Part shown: positions 9,115-18,463 of the stretch, piece by piece
Position numbering within the stretch: position 1 is the first letter of the stretch
How the letters are laid out: every line of letters begins with the position of its first letter
The notes under the pieces: generated by a model
Databases searched by the model: none
What the model was told of the DNA's origin: nothing
What the model saw: only the letters and a program-made list of their open reading frames with translations
Position numbers and translations under genes: made by a program
DNA from: an uncultured Pluralibacter sp.
GTDB taxonomy: Bacteria; Pseudomonadota; Gammaproteobacteria; Enterobacterales; Enterobacteriaceae
DNA: 49,753 bases
NCBI RefSeq assembly: GCF_913775985.1
Contig: NZ_CAJYMB010000029.1
Span: 1-49,753, forward strand
Reading direction: 5' to 3'

Positions 9115-10002
9115 CTACTTCATGCTGTCGGCCAGCACATCCACGTTGTGGCGCATCATTTTCACATAGCTGTCCGCCACGCCGCCCGGCGCAGAGAGCG
9201 CTTCCGGGTAAAGCTCACCACCTGGCTGAGCGCCGGTGGCGGCAGCAATCTGTTTCACCAGACGTGGGTCGAGCTGGTTTTCCATAAACCAGGTGTGCAC
9301 GTGCTCGGTTCTGATCTGCTTAATCAGCGCCGCCACGTGGGCCGCGCTGGCTTCGCTTTCAGAAGAGAGCCCCTGCGGTGAAAGGAAGGTGACGCCGTAC
9401 GCCCGGCTGAAGTAGCCGAATGCGTCGTGGCTGGTCAGCACTTTACGCTTCGCCTTTGGAATGGCGGCAAAGCGCTGTTTCGCCCAGCTATCAATCTTGT
9501 CCAGCTCGGCGATGTAGGCCTGCGCGCTGGCGTCCATCGCGGCTTTGTCTTCCGGGTCGGCTTTCTCAAACCCGCGAAGAATGTTCTTCGCGTACAGCGC
9601 CCCGTTGGCGGCGCTGTTCCACGCGTGAGGATCGGTCACCTCTTTGCCGTCGTCTTCAAATTTGTGGGTCTTCACGCCATCAGAGGCGACAATCAGCTCG
9701 CCCTTAAATCCGGATGCCTTAATCAACCTGTCCAGCCAGCCCTCCAGTCCGAGACCGTTAACCACTACCACATCGGCCTTGCTGAGCAGCGCGCTGTCTT
9801 TCGGCGACGGCTCAAAGGTGTGCGGGTCGCCGTCCGGCGGCACCAGCGAATCAACGTGGACGTGCTCACCGCCCACCTGTTTTGCGATATCGCCCAGTAC
9901 GGAAAAGCTGCTGACGACGTTAAGCGTTTTTGCCATTGCGCCCTGAGACGCCATGCCTGCTGCCAGCGCGAGCGCCAGCATAACTCCGGTACGTTTCATC
10001 AT
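9115..10002 (-). CDS. Metal ABC transporter, periplasmic binding protein (ZnuA/TroA family)
   Basis: Periplasmic receptor (295 residues) delivering a divalent metal, most likely zinc or manganese, to the permease next door. Signal peptide of about 24 residues ending GAMA. Cluster A-I metal site residues are visible: DGDPHTFEPS (first His), TDPHAWNS (second His), TSHDAFGYFSRAYG (third His) and FMENQLDPRL (acidic region). The His/Asp-rich loop typical of enterobacterial ZnuA is absent (only HKFEDDGKEVTDPH lies in that place), so this is a second system rather than ZnuA itself. Last gene of a four-gene operon. Metal specificity cannot be read from sequence; the candidate Zur operator favours zinc. 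Confidence 0.88.
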   Translation of the reverse strand: MMKRTGVMLALALAAGMASQGAMAKTLNVVSSFSVLGDIAKQVGGEHVHVDSLVPPDGDPHTFEPSPKDSALLSKADVVVVNGLGLEGWLDRLIKASGFKGELIVASDGVKTHKFEDDGKEVTDPHAWNSAANGALYAKNILRGFEKADPEDKAAMDASAQAYIAELDKIDSWAKQRFAAIPKAKRKVLTSHDAFGYFSRAYGVTFLSPQGLSSESEASAAHVAALIKQIRTEHVHTWFMENQLDPRLVKQIAAATGAQPGGELYPEALSAPGGVADSYVKMMRHNVDVLADSMK

Positions 10003-10012
10003 TATTGTTCCC

Positions 10013-10876
10013 CTATCCCCTCAATTTTCGCCAGCCGGCGGTAAACCGGCTGTGCGTGCCAAAAAAGACCGAAATGAAAAACACGCCGCTGGCGGTAAGA
10101 ACAATCGCCGGCCCTGCGGGCAGATTCGCCGCCCAGGAGAGGCTGAGCCCCATCCACGCGCAGAAAACGCCGCTTGCCCCGGCCAGCAGCAGAATACGCG
10201 GCAGGGTGTTGGCCCAGCAGCGCGCCGCCACCGCCGGGAGCATCATGACGCCCACCGCCATCAGCGTGCCGAGCACCTGAAAACCCGCCACCAGGTTAAG
10301 TACCAGCAGCGCCAGAAACAGCCCGTGCAGCAGCGACGGCAGCCGGGGCGCGTTCACCTGCAGCCAGTCGCTGTCGAAAGCCTCGCTGACCAGTCCGCGA
10401 TAAAACAGCGCCACGCAGAGCAGCGTCAGGCTGGCAACGCCTGCCACAAACAGGGCCGAATCGCGATCCACCGCCAGAATCGAGCCAAACAGCAGGTGCA
10501 GCAGATCCACGTTAGAGCCGCGCAGCGACACCAAAGTGACGCCGAGAGCCAGCGAGCCAAGATAGAAGCCGGCAAAGCTGGCATCCTCCTTAAGCGGCGT
10601 GCGGCGACTGACCCAGCCCGCCACCAGCGCAACGATGATGCCGGCAATGAAGCCGCCGACGGTCATCGCCAGCAGCGACATGCCGCTAAGTAGATAACCC
10701 ACCGCTACGCCGGGCAAAATCGCGTGGGAGAGCGCGTCGCCCATCAGGCTCATACGCCGCAGCAGCAGAAAGACGCCGAGCACGGTGGTGCTGAGCGATA
10801 GCGCAATGCACACCACCAGCGCCCGGCGCATAAAGCCAAATTCGATAAACGGCTGAAAAAAAGTGTGCCAGATCAT
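10013..10876 (-). CDS. Metal ABC transporter permease (ABC-3 family)
   Basis: Inner membrane permease of 287 residues with about eight hydrophobic segments and the ABC-3 landmarks LLRRMSLMGDALSHAILPGVAVGYLLSG (coupling region) and VLGTLMAVGVMMLPAVAARCW. It pairs with the ATPase and binding protein for zinc- or manganese-type uptake. The ATG overlaps the ATPase stop (ATGA), and the binding protein starts ten bases after its stop, so the operon is tightly coupled. Confidence 0.9.
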   Translation of the reverse strand: MIWHTFFQPFIEFGFMRRALVVCIALSLSTTVLGVFLLLRRMSLMGDALSHAILPGVAVGYLLSGMSLLAMTVGGFIAGIIVALVAGWVSRRTPLKEDASFAGFYLGSLALGVTLVSLRGSNVDLLHLLFGSILAVDRDSALFVAGVASLTLLCVALFYRGLVSEAFDSDWLQVNAPRLPSLLHGLFLALLVLNLVAGFQVLGTLMAVGVMMLPAVAARCWANTLPRILLLAGASGVFCAWMGLSLSWAANLPAGPAIVLTASGVFFISVFFGTHSRFTAGWRKLRG

Positions 10877-11550
10877 GCCTGCCCCGCCGCGGTAAAGTCC
10901 GGCAGCACATCCCGGGTGTCGCCCCAGCGCAAATGCCCTTTCCCGAGAAACAGAGTTTGCGGGAAGTGGCGCGTCACGCGCTGGTTGTCGTGCAGTACCG
11001 CCAGCACGGTTTGCCCCTGCTGATGCATGTCGAGGATAAAGCCCATCAGCGCCCGACTGGTGGCTTCGTCGATGCCGGTAAAGGGTTCGTCAAGCATCAC
11101 CAGCGGCGCGGCCTGCACCATCACCCGGGCAAACAGCATCCGCTGAAACTGCCCGCCGGAGAGCGCCTCAATCGGCGTTTTCGCCATCGCCAGCAGCCCG
11201 ACCCGCTCGAGGATCTCGTCAATTCGCCGCCGCTCGCCGGACAGCAGGCCCCGCAGCAGCGACACCCGCGGCCACGCGCCCTGGCTGACCACGTCGCGCA
11301 CCACCAGCGGAAACTGCGACTCCAGCATGTGCCGCTGCGCCAGCCAGCCGATAACCGGCCGCTTCTGCGGCCAGCGAATACGCCCGCTGACCGGCGGCAG
11401 AAATCCGGCCAGGGTTTTCAACAGCGTGGATTTCCCGCAGCCGTTGAGTCCGACAATAGCGGTCATACTTCCTGCCGCCAGCGTGCCGCTCAGGGGCGGC
11501 GTAATGGCGGTACCTTCGTAGCCCGCCACCAGGTTATCCAGTTCGATCAT
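10873..11550 (-). CDS. Metal ABC transporter ATP-binding protein
   Basis: Cytoplasmic ATPase of the transporter. Walker A GLNGCGKST, Q-loop in WLAQRHMLESQFPL, signature ALSGGQFQRMLFARVMVQ, Walker B LVMLDEPFTGID and H-loop in LAVLHDNQRV are all intact. I place the start at ATG 11548-11550 (MIELDNLVAGYEG), 225 residues, because this ATG overlaps the TGA of the preceding small membrane ORF (ATGA) and matches the normal family N-terminus; a GTG at 11581-11583 would add 11 residues that overlap that ORF. Second gene of the operon. Confidence 0.9.
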   Translation of the reverse strand: MIELDNLVAGYEGTAITPPLSGTLAAGSMTAIVGLNGCGKSTLLKTLAGFLPPVSGRIRWPQKRPVIGWLAQRHMLESQFPLVVRDVVSQGAWPRVSLLRGLLSGERRRIDEILERVGLLAMAKTPIEALSGGQFQRMLFARVMVQAAPLVMLDEPFTGIDEATSRALMGFILDMHQQGQTVLAVLHDNQRVTRHFPQTLFLGKGHLRWGDTRDVLPDFTAAGQA

Positions 11551-11657
11551 GGGAGTGATATCGCCCAGCCCACCGCCAGCCACAGCAGCGCCAGCAGCAG
11601 CAGAGCGCCGCCCAGCCGCGCCGGCCCGGAGAGAGAGAAAAGAGAGAAAGAGTGCAT
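11547..11657 (-). CDS. Small membrane protein (36 aa) leading the metal ABC operon
   Basis: Start ATG at 11655-11657 with a strong ribosome site GAGG five bases upstream; stop TGA overlaps the ATPase start as ATGA. The product begins MHSFSLFSLSGPARLGG and continues as one hydrophobic helix rich in Leu, Ala and Trp, ending WAISLP. It is the first gene after the candidate Zur operator and is translationally coupled to the ATPase. I do not recognise the family. It could be a small transporter subunit, a membrane-targeting helper, or a leader peptide whose translation opens the ATPase start site. Confidence 0.65.
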   Translation of the reverse strand: MHSFSLFSLSGPARLGGALLLLALLWLAVGWAISLP

Positions 11658-11664
11658 TTTTACC

Positions 11665-11680
11665 TCACGTTATAACGTAA
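11665..11680 (-). promoter_or_regulatory. Candidate Zur operator of the metal ABC operon
   Basis: A perfect 12-bp palindrome ACGTTATAACGT (11667-11678) sits inside TGTTACGTTATAACGTGA on the minus strand, ending a few bases before the ribosome site of the first operon gene. GTTATA/TATAAC half-sites are typical of Zur boxes of gamma-Proteobacteria. Just upstream lie TTGACG and TATATT, possible promoter elements. No MntR- or Fur-type box was seen. Confidence 0.5.
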
Positions 11681-11747
11681 CAATATACCGTCAATGACCG
11701 GAAGTAAAATAAGGGTGAAGCGGATGCTGTTTCGAAGTATGTCAAAC

Positions 11748-11767
11748 GCCGCGCCCGCAGGCGCGGC
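11748..11767 (-). terminator. Terminator of mltB
   Basis: Perfect 8-bp stem GCCGCGCC / GGCGCGGC with a four-base loop, followed on the minus strand by GTTTGAC. It begins nine bases after the mltB stop. Confidence 0.65.
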
Positions 11768-11775
11768 AGGAGAGA

Positions 11776-12855
11776 TTATTGACCGCGGGCCATAGAAACC
11801 GCCTGGCCGAGCTGCCAGACCGCCATCGCATAGTGCGTGCTGTGGTTATAGCGGGTAATGGCGTAGAAGTTCGGCAGGCCGTACCAGTATTCGTAGCCCG
11901 TTCCGACATCCAGACGCAGCAGGCTGGCTTTCTGGTTATTTCCCAGCGACTGGGTAGGCGACAGCCCCGCCGCCGCCAGCGTCGAGATGCTGTAGCGCGT
12001 CTTAAAGCCGTTCTCCAGGCCCGGCGCCTGTCCCATTGCCGGGACCGCAACCGGCTCGCCGGTCACCCAGCCGTGATGCTTGAAGTAGTTCGCCACGCTG
12101 CCGATGGCGTCGTCCGCATCCCACAGGTTGATATGCCCGTCGCCGTTAAAGTCCACCGCAAACTCTTTATAGGATGACGGCATAAACTGCCCGTACCCCA
12201 TCGCCCCGGCGAAGGAGCCTTTCAGATCCAGCGGATCGTCCTGCTCGCTGCGGGCCATCAGCAGAAACGTTTCCAGCTCGCCGGAGAAGTAGGCCGCGCG
12301 GCGCGGATAATTAAAGGAGAGCGTCGCCAGCGCGTCGAGGATGCGGGTTTTACCCATCACGCGGCCCCAGCGGGTTTCCACCCCGATAATCCCAACGATA
12401 ATTTCCGGCGGCACGCCGTAGACGCGCGACGCGCGGTTCAGCGCATCCTGATGCTCGTTCCAGAACACCACGCCGTTCTGCACGTTGTCCGGGGTGATGA
12501 ATTTTTTACGGTAGCGCAGCCACGCGCCGTTCGGGCCGCTCGGCACCTGCGCCGTGGGCGCCTGCCTGTCCATCAGGTTCAGCACGTAGTCCAGCCGCTT
12601 CGCCTGGGAGAGGATTTCATGCAGCTGCTGGCGGTTAAAGCCGTGCTTGCTGACCATTCTGTCAATAAAGCGCTCGGCGTTGGGGTTGTTGGCGAAATCG
12701 CCGCCCATCATCGACACATCGTGTTGGGGCTCAAGCAGAAAACCGCCCGTCGGCGTACCGGCGGTCGTCGGGGCTTCTGCAACTTTGGGTTTGCTGCTGC
12801 ACGCGGCGACCAGCACGCAGAGCGGAAGAAGAGTCAGGTAGCGACGCTTAAACAT
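11776..12855 (-). CDS. mltB: Membrane-bound lytic murein transglycosylase B
   Basis: Outer-membrane lipoprotein that cleaves peptidoglycan glycan strands, leaving 1,6-anhydro-muramyl ends. The start MFKRRYLTLLPLCVLVAACS gives a lipobox LVAAC with lipidated Cys19; a 66-residue upstream extension in the open frame has no support. 359 residues (E. coli 361). Catalytic Glu is in GIIGVETRWGR. The soluble-lytic family segments YFSGELETFLLMAR, FAGAMGYGQFMPSS and the Asp-rich FNGDGHINLWDADDAIGSVANYF (EF-hand-like loop) are intact. Monocistronic. In E. coli the sorbitol operon follows; here norR does. Confidence 0.95.
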   Translation of the reverse strand: MFKRRYLTLLPLCVLVAACSSKPKVAEAPTTAGTPTGGFLLEPQHDVSMMGGDFANNPNAERFIDRMVSKHGFNRQQLHEILSQAKRLDYVLNLMDRQAPTAQVPSGPNGAWLRYRKKFITPDNVQNGVVFWNEHQDALNRASRVYGVPPEIIVGIIGVETRWGRVMGKTRILDALATLSFNYPRRAAYFSGELETFLLMARSEQDDPLDLKGSFAGAMGYGQFMPSSYKEFAVDFNGDGHINLWDADDAIGSVANYFKHHGWVTGEPVAVPAMGQAPGLENGFKTRYSISTLAAAGLSPTQSLGNNQKASLLRLDVGTGYEYWYGLPNFYAITRYNHSTHYAMAVWQLGQAVSMARGQ

Positions 12856-13049
12856 GTGAATTCCATTTAACTGAATCGGCAAGAGGGTAAGTATGGTAAA
12901 GCATGCGGCAACCCACAAGGAAGCGGCAGGCGGGGAAATTATTTGTTGCGGGGCTTTACCCCTTAACGTGAAGAAAATCGCATCTCTTCCACCCGACTGC
13001 CCCGCCAGCCCTAAAACAGCAATCCGATATTCGGCACAAGCAGGTGCCA

Positions 13050-14600
13050 TCAACCTGCAGCACTTCTACCAGGCCGGGATCCTTTAAGCCCCAGCCGCTT
13101 TGCCAGCCGGTGCAGGTTGGCGACGTCCAGATCCAGCGCCCGGGCGGCGGCGGCCCAGTTGTTACCGCTGCGCTGAAGAGCCCGGGCGATGGCCTCGCGC
13201 TGGAATGTCTCGGTGGCCGCCCGCAGGCTCACGCCCTCCTCCTCCGGCGTGCTTACCGCAGCCGGGGCCGGCACTGCCGCTGCGGCTTCACCGCCGCGAA
13301 AGTGGCGGGGCTGGAGCACCACCTCTTCGCCCTCTCCTGCCGCCACCGCCAGCACAATCGCCCGGTGAACGGCGTGCTCCAGTTCGCGGACGTTGCCCGG
13401 CCAGGTGTACTCCAGCAGATAGCGGCGCGCCTCCGGACCGATAGCCACGCTGGCAAGGCCCATCCGCAGCCGGGCGCGCTCGCAGAAATTGCCCGCCAGC
13501 AGCAGCACGTCGTCGCCCCGCTCGCGCAGACCCGGGGCCGCGAGCGGGAAAACGCTGAGGCGGTGGAACAGATCGGCGCGAAAGCGCCCGGCCAGCACCT
13601 CTTCGCGCAGGTCGCGGTTGGTGGCGGCCAGCACCCGCACGTCTACCCGCAGGCTGCGGTCGTCGCCGACCCGCTGAATATCGCCGTACTGCAGCACCCG
13701 CAGCAGCTTGGCCTGCAGCGCCAGCGACAGCTCGCCTATCTCATCAAGAAACAGCGTGCCGCCGTCCGCCATCTCAAACTTGCCGCTGCGGCTGCTGATG
13801 GCGCCGGTAAACGCGCCTTTGACGTGGCCAAACAGCTCGCTCTCGGCCACGCTCTCCGGCAGCGCCGCGCAGTTAAGGTAGACGAGCGGGCTGGAGGCGC
13901 GCAGCGACTGCCGGTGAATAGCCTGAGCAATCAGCTCTTTGCCGGTGCCGGTTTCGCCGCTGATAAGCACGTTCAATTCGGTAGGGGCCGCAATGGCTAT
14001 CTCTTTTTTCAGCTGCGCTACCGGCGCCGACAGTCCAATCATCTCCTGGGCCGCCTCGCCGCCGGGCGCGGCGGCGCTGCCCGGGCGCACGGTCTGGCTT
14101 TCCAGCCGGTCGATAAGCAGGGCGTTGTTCAGGGCGCCGGAGACCAGCGCGGCGATAAGCCGCAGGGACTCGTCGCTGAAATCGTCGAACTGGTGCGCGT
14201 CCATGCCGTCCAGGGTCAGCGCGCCAATCAGCGTTTGCCCGGCAAACAGCGGCAGCCCAAGGCAGGCGTGCACCTTCAGGGTTTCATGGTGCGGGATAAG
14301 CCCGTCGTAGGGGTCCGGCAGATCGCTGTCCGCCGGGAAGCGCACCACATCACCCGCGCGGGCGATGGCCTCCAGCCGCGGGTGCCCCTCCAGCATAAAG
14401 CGTCGGCCGAGCACGTCTTTTGACAGGCCGTCGATCGCCAGCGGAATAAACTGCCGCGCTTCGTAGCGCAGCAGCGCCGAGGCGTCGCACCCCAGCAGCT
14501 GGCGCAGGGTGGTAATAAGGCGGGAAAAGCGATCCGGATGACCGAGATCGCTCTGCAGTTCAATGGCCATTTTCGCCAGCGCCTGGGTGGAAAAATCCAT
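13050..14600 (-). CDS. norR: Nitric oxide-responsive sigma-54 activator NorR
   Basis: Bacterial enhancer-binding protein that senses nitric oxide through a mononuclear iron in its N-terminal GAF domain and activates norVW. 516 residues (E. coli 504). GAF domain about residues 1-180, AAA+ domain with [12 protein letters not shown] (Walker A), GAFTGAI (sigma-54 contact loop) and [13 protein letters not shown] (Walker B), then a C-terminal Fis-type helix-turn-helix ([26 protein letters not shown]). The C-terminus extends about ten residues past the E. coli end ([11 protein letters not shown]). Divergent from norV, with three binding sites between them. Confidence 0.97.
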   Translation of the reverse strand: MDFSTQALAKMAIELQSDLGHPDRFSRLITTLRQLLGCDASALLRYEARQFIPLAIDGLSKDVLGRRFMLEGHPRLEAIARAGDVVRFPADSDLPDPYDGLIPHHETLKVHACLGLPLFAGQTLIGALTLDGMDAHQFDDFSDESLRLIAALVSGALNNALLIDRLESQTVRPGSAAAPGGEAAQEMIGLSAPVAQLKKEIAIAAPTELNVLISGETGTGKELIAQAIHRQSLRASSPLVYLNCAALPESVAESELFGHVKGAFTGAISSRSGKFEMADGGTLFLDEIGELSLALQAKLLRVLQYGDIQRVGDDRSLRVDVRVLAATNRDLREEVLAGRFRADLFHRLSVFPLAAPGLRERGDDVLLLAGNFCERARLRMGLASVAIGPEARRYLLEYTWPGNVRELEHAVHRAIVLAVAAGEGEEVVLQPRHFRGGEAAAAVPAPAAVSTPEEEGVSLRAATETFQREAIARALQRSGNNWAAAARALDLDVANLHRLAKRLGLKGSRPGRSAAG

Positions 14601-14611
14601 AGCTCTCCATA

Positions 14612-14667
14612 GTCATAATGACTATTAACAGTGTCTTTTTGACAGCAATAACCATAGTCATTTTGAC
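14612..14667 (+). promoter_or_regulatory. Three NorR binding sites upstream of norV
   Basis: Three GT-N7-AC elements: GTCATAATGAC (14612-14622), GTCTTTTTGAC (14633-14643) and GTCATTTTGAC (14657-14667). Starts are 21 and 24 bp apart, close to two helical turns, so they lie on one face. E. coli norVW also needs three NorR sites. Confidence 0.88.
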
Positions 14668-14721
14668 AAACACACGCAAGCCGTAATAATTAAAATGGTT
14701 AACTATCAATAAGATAAAATC

Positions 14722-14737
14722 TGGCACAGGTCTTGAT
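14722..14737 (+). promoter_or_regulatory. Sigma-54 promoter of norVW
   Basis: TGGCACAGGTCTTGAT: a perfect -24 TGGCAC, then GA ten bases after the GG in place of the usual GC at -12. It lies 46 bases upstream of the norV ATG and 55 bases downstream of the nearest NorR site. Confidence 0.8.
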
Positions 14738-14782
14738 ATAGCCAGTCCACGTATCTGATTAACAACATCATTCGAGGACACC

Positions 14783-16225
14783 ATGGCGATTCAGGTTAAA
14801 AACAATATTCAGTGGGTTGGGCAGCGCGACTGGGAAGTGCGTAATTTTCACGGCACCGAATACAAAACCCTGCGCGGCAGCAGCTACAACAGCTACCTGA
14901 TTCGCGAAGAGAAAAACGTGCTGATTGATACCGTGGACCACAAGTTCAGCCGCGAGTTTGTACAGAACCTGCGGGGCGAGATTGCGCTGGAAGAGATTGA
15001 CTACATCATCATTAACCACGCCGAAGAGGATCACGCCGGAGCACTCACCGAGCTGATGGCCTGCATTCCCGACACGCCGATTTACTGCTCCGCCAACGCC
15101 ATCGACTCCATCAACGGCCACCACCACCATCCGGAGTGGAATTTCAAGGTGGTGAAAACCGGCGACAGCCTGGATATTGGCAACGGCAAGCAGCTCATTT
15201 TCGTGGAAACCCCGATGCTGCACTGGCCGGACAGCATGATGACCTACCTCACCGGCGACGCGGTGCTGTTCAGCAACGACGCCTTCGGCCAGCACTATTG
15301 CGACGAGCACCTGTTTAACGACGAAGTGGATCAGGCCGAGCTGTTCGAGCAGTGCCAGCGCTACTACGCCAACATCCTGACGCCGTTCAGCCGCCTTGTG
15401 ACGCCGAAAATCACCGAGATCCTCGGTTTTAACCTGCCGGTGGAGATGATTGCCACCTCCCACGGCGTGGTGTGGCGCGATAACCCGACCCAGATTGTCG
15501 AACTGTACCTGAAGTGGGCCGCCGACTATCAGGAGGACCGCATTACCCTGTTTTACGACACCATGTCCAACAACACCCGAATGATGGCCGACGCCATTGC
15601 TCAGGGCATCAATGAAGTGGATCCCCGGGTGGCAGTGAAAATTTTCAACGTCTCGCGCAGCGATAAAAACGAAGTGCTGACCAGCGTATTCCGCTCGAAG
15701 GGCGTGCTGGCGGGCACCTCCACCATGAACAACGTGATGATGCCGAAAATTGCCGGACTGATGGAAGAGATAACCGGACTGCGCTTTCGCAACAAGCGCG
15801 CCAGCGCATTCGGCTCTCACGGCTGGAGCGGCGGCGCGGTCGACCGCCTCTCCACCCGGCTGCAGGACGCGGGCTTTGAGATGTCCCTGAGCCTGAAAGC
15901 CAAATGGCGGCCTGACACCTACGCGCTGGAGCTGTGCCGCGAGCACGGCCGCAGCATTGCCCGCCAGTGGGCGCTGTCGCCGCTGCCGCAGGCCGCCGCT
16001 CAACCCGCAGCTCCCGCCCAGACTGCGACCGCAGCAGAAACCGCCGATCTCGGTCCGTCGATGCAGTGCGGCGTCTGCCAGTGGATTTACGATCCGGCTA
16101 AAGGCGAGCCGAATCAGAACGTGGCCCCGGGCACCGCCTGGAGCGACGTCCCTGCCGACTTCCTGTGCCCCGAATGCTCGCTGGGCAAAGAGGTGTTTGA
16201 CGTGCTGGCAACGGAGGCAAAATGA
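14783..16225 (+). CDS. norV: Anaerobic nitric oxide reductase flavorubredoxin
   Basis: Cytoplasmic flavo-diiron protein that reduces NO to N2O under anaerobic conditions. 480 residues (E. coli 479). N-terminal metallo-beta-lactamase-like diiron domain with ligands His79, Glu81, Asp83 and His84 in HAEEDH; central flavodoxin domain starting [16 protein letters not shown] for FMN; C-terminal rubredoxin with CGVC and CPEC cysteine pairs. Ribosome site GAGGA precedes the ATG. The stop overlaps the norW start (ATGA). Confidence 0.97.
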   Translation: MAIQVKNNIQWVGQRDWEVRNFHGTEYKTLRGSSYNSYLIREEKNVLIDTVDHKFSREFVQNLRGEIALEEIDYIIINHAEEDHAGALTELMACIPDTPIYCSANAIDSINGHHHHPEWNFKVVKTGDSLDIGNGKQLIFVETPMLHWPDSMMTYLTGDAVLFSNDAFGQHYCDEHLFNDEVDQAELFEQCQRYYANILTPFSRLVTPKITEILGFNLPVEMIATSHGVVWRDNPTQIVELYLKWAADYQEDRITLFYDTMSNNTRMMADAIAQGINEVDPRVAVKIFNVSRSDKNEVLTSVFRSKGVLAGTSTMNNVMMPKIAGLMEEITGLRFRNKRASAFGSHGWSGGAVDRLSTRLQDAGFEMSLSLKAKWRPDTYALELCREHGRSIARQWALSPLPQAAAQPAAPAQTATAAETADLGPSMQCGVCQWIYDPAKGEPNQNVAPGTAWSDVPADFLCPECSLGKEVFDVLATEAK

Positions 16226-17352
16226 CCCACGGCATTGTGATTATCGGCGCGGGCTTCGCCGCCCGCCAGCTGGTGAAAAATATCCGCAGGCTCGACGCAG
16301 CGGTGCCGCTGACCCTGATTGCCGCCGACAGCATGGACGAGTACAGCAAGCCGGAGCTGAGCCACGTAATCAGCCGAAATCAGCAGGCCAACGACCTGAC
16401 GCTGCAAACCGCGGAGGCGTTCGCCGAACAGTATGATCTGAACCTGTTTCCCCGAACCTGGATCGCGGAGATCGACAGCGCCGCAAAGGTAGTGAAAAGC
16501 GCCGACCGCCGCTGGCAGTATGACAGCCTGGTGCTGGCCACCGGCGCCCGTACCGCGCTGCCGGAAGTACCGGGCCGCGATCTGCTGCTGACACTCAACA
16601 GCCAGCAGGAGTACCGGGTTGCGCAGCAGCCGCTGCGCGATGCCCGGCGGGTGCTTATCGTCGGCGGCGGACTTATCGGCTGCGAGCTGGCGATGGACTT
16701 TCAGCGGGCGGGGAAAATCGTCAGCGTGGTGGACAGCGGCGCCAGCCTGCTCTCCTCGCTGATGCCGCCGGAGGCGAGCGCCCGCCTCCAGCACCGGCTG
16801 GTGCAGAGCGGCGTGCGGCTGATGCTGAACGCCCGGCTGGGATCGGTAGAACAGCAGGACGGCGGCGTGCGGGCGACGCTGGACGACGGGCGCGAAATCG
16901 TTGCCGATGTGGCGCTGGCCGCCACCGGCCTGCGCCCGGAAACCGCCCTCGCCCGCCCGGCGGGCGCGGCGGTCAACGGCGGCATTGTGGTTGACCACCA
17001 GCTGCAGACCAGCGTCCCGGGCATTTTTGCCCTCGGCGACTGCGCCGAAATCGGCGGCGCGGTGCGGCCCTTTCTGCAGCCGGCCCTGCTCGCCGCCGCC
17101 TGCCTGGCGAAAAATCTGCTTGGCCAGCCCGCAGGACTGGCGCTGCCGCCGATGCTGGTTAAGGTCAAAACGCCGGATCTGCCCCTGCAGCTGGGCGGCG
17201 ATGCCCGGCGGGCAGATTTACGCTGGGACATCGCCTGCGACGGCGAAGGGATGACGGCGCGAGGCGTGGACGACGGCGGCCGGCTGCGCGCCTTTGTGGT
17301 TAGCGAAGGGCGGATGAAAGAGGCATTCGCCCTGTTAAAAAGCCTGGCGTAG
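16222..17352 (+). CDS. norW: NADH:flavorubredoxin reductase
   Basis: FAD-dependent oxidoreductase passing electrons from NADH to the rubredoxin domain of NorV. 376 residues (E. coli 377). FAD-binding [19 protein letters not shown] at the N-terminus, NAD-binding [18 protein letters not shown] near residue 150, and the second FAD motif [10 protein letters not shown] near residue 270. Four-base overlap with norV, so the two are co-translated. Confidence 0.96.
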   Translation: MTHGIVIIGAGFAARQLVKNIRRLDAAVPLTLIAADSMDEYSKPELSHVISRNQQANDLTLQTAEAFAEQYDLNLFPRTWIAEIDSAAKVVKSADRRWQYDSLVLATGARTALPEVPGRDLLLTLNSQQEYRVAQQPLRDARRVLIVGGGLIGCELAMDFQRAGKIVSVVDSGASLLSSLMPPEASARLQHRLVQSGVRLMLNARLGSVEQQDGGVRATLDDGREIVADVALAATGLRPETALARPAGAAVNGGIVVDHQLQTSVPGIFALGDCAEIGGAVRPFLQPALLAAACLAKNLLGQPAGLALPPMLVKVKTPDLPLQLGGDARRADLRWDIACDGEGMTARGVDDGGRLRAFVVSEGRMKEAFALLKSLA

Positions 17353-17379
17353 GCGCTATCGGTAATACCCGCAGGAACG

Positions 17380-17406
17380 ACAAAGGCCGGATAAACCGGC
17401 CTTTGT
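17380..17406 (+). terminator. Terminator between convergent norW and nickel permease gene
   Basis: Perfect 11-bp stem ACAAAGGCCGG / CCGGCCTTTGT with a five-base loop, followed by GCAGTTTTC on the plus strand. It can serve both convergent transcripts. Confidence 0.75.
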
Positions 17407-17446
17407 GCAGTTTTCATCGCCCGGCGCCAGGCCGGAAAACCGTCGG

Positions 17447-18463
17447 TCAGGCGCTGGGCAGCGCGTCGTATCCCCGCCAGCGGTAAACCACCATCGACAC
17501 AATCCAGCAGGCGACGAACAGGCCGATCACCACAAATCCGGCATTGCCGAGGTTGTCGTTAAGCGCGCCGACCATGTCCCACAGGCCGCCGCTGAGGTTG
17601 AATTTATCCATCACCAGCCCGAGCGCTTCAAGGCCGCCAATCACCAGCGCCACCACCACGGAGGTGCCGGTAATGGTCATGTTGTAGTAGAGCTTGCGCT
17701 GGGGCTTGTTAAAGGCCCAGCCGTAGGCGCCCACCATCAGCACGTTGTCGATAGTGTCCACCAGCGCCATGCCGCTGGCGAACAGCGCCGGGAAAATCAT
17801 GATGCTCCAGATAGACATTCCGCTGGACGCGCCCGCAGCCGAGATCCCCAGCAGCCCCACTTCGGTGGCGGTGTCGAAGCCGAGCCCAAAAAGAAAGCCC
17901 ACCAGATACATGTGCCAGCTGCGGTTGACCAGGCGGAAGGTTCTGCCGAACAGCCAGCTCATCATGCCGCCGGACGGCACCGCGTCGGCATTGAACGGCT
18001 TGCCCTGGCGAAACGCGCGGAAGCTGAGCCAGACGCTGCGCAGGATAACCAGGTTAACAAAGGCCATCGCCAGCAGAAACAGCGATGATACCGCGGTACC
18101 GATCAGGCTGCCGGTATCGTGAAACCAGCCCATTTTCTGCTGAAAGGCGGTCGCGGTGGCGGCGATGGCCGCCGAGGCCAGCACCACGATTGACGAGTGC
18201 CCGAGAGAGAACCAGGCCCCGACGCCGTACGGGCGGCGGCTCTGCTGCATCATTTTGCGGGTCACGTTGTCGATGGCGGCGATGTGGTCGGCATCCACCG
18301 CGTGCCGCAGCCCGTAGCCCCACGCCAGCAGGCTGGCGGCCATCAGCGAGCCGCTGTGGCCGAAAGTCTGCCACGCCCAGATCCAGGCCAGCAGATTTGC
18401 CATCGCCAGCCCCGCGACCAGCACCACCGCGCGCGGCTGCTGGCGTACTACCTTCATCAACAT
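17447..18463 (-). CDS. Nickel (or nickel/cobalt) permease, NiCoT family (HoxN/NixA type)
   Basis: Inner membrane secondary transporter for Ni2+, presumably feeding the NiFe hydrogenase. 338 residues with about eight membrane segments and all NiCoT signatures: [14 protein letters not shown] in the second helix, [20 protein letters not shown] and [10 protein letters not shown]. The start at 18461-18463 ([13 protein letters not shown]) overlaps the hypF stop by seven bases; longer readings into hypF are out-of-frame artefacts. As the last gene of the hydN-fdhF-hypF unit it should be co-induced with hydrogenase maturation. Ni versus Co preference cannot be read directly. Confidence 0.92.
   Translation of the reverse strand: MLMKVVRQQPRAVVLVAGLAMANLLAWIWAWQTFGHSGSLMAASLLAWGYGLRHAVDADHIAAIDNVTRKMMQQSRRPYGVGAWFSLGHSSIVVLASAAIAATATAFQQKMGWFHDTGSLIGTAVSSLFLLAMAFVNLVILRSVWLSFRAFRQGKPFNADAVPSGGMMSWLFGRTFRLVNRSWHMYLVGFLFGLGFDTATEVGLLGISAAGASSGMSIWSIMIFPALFASGMALVDTIDNVLMVGAYGWAFNKPQRKLYYNMTITGTSVVVALVIGGLEALGLVMDKFNLSGGLWDMVGALNDNLGNAGFVVIGLFVACWIVSMVVYRWRGYDALPSA

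Noticed and set aside
12856-13053. 66-residue N-terminal extension of MltB
   Set aside because: It would bury the lipoprotein signal peptide and lipobox; the family start is MFKRRY.
14768-16003. 411-residue minus-strand open frame opposite norV
   Set aside because: Antisense shadow of norV, which has intact diiron and rubredoxin ligands.
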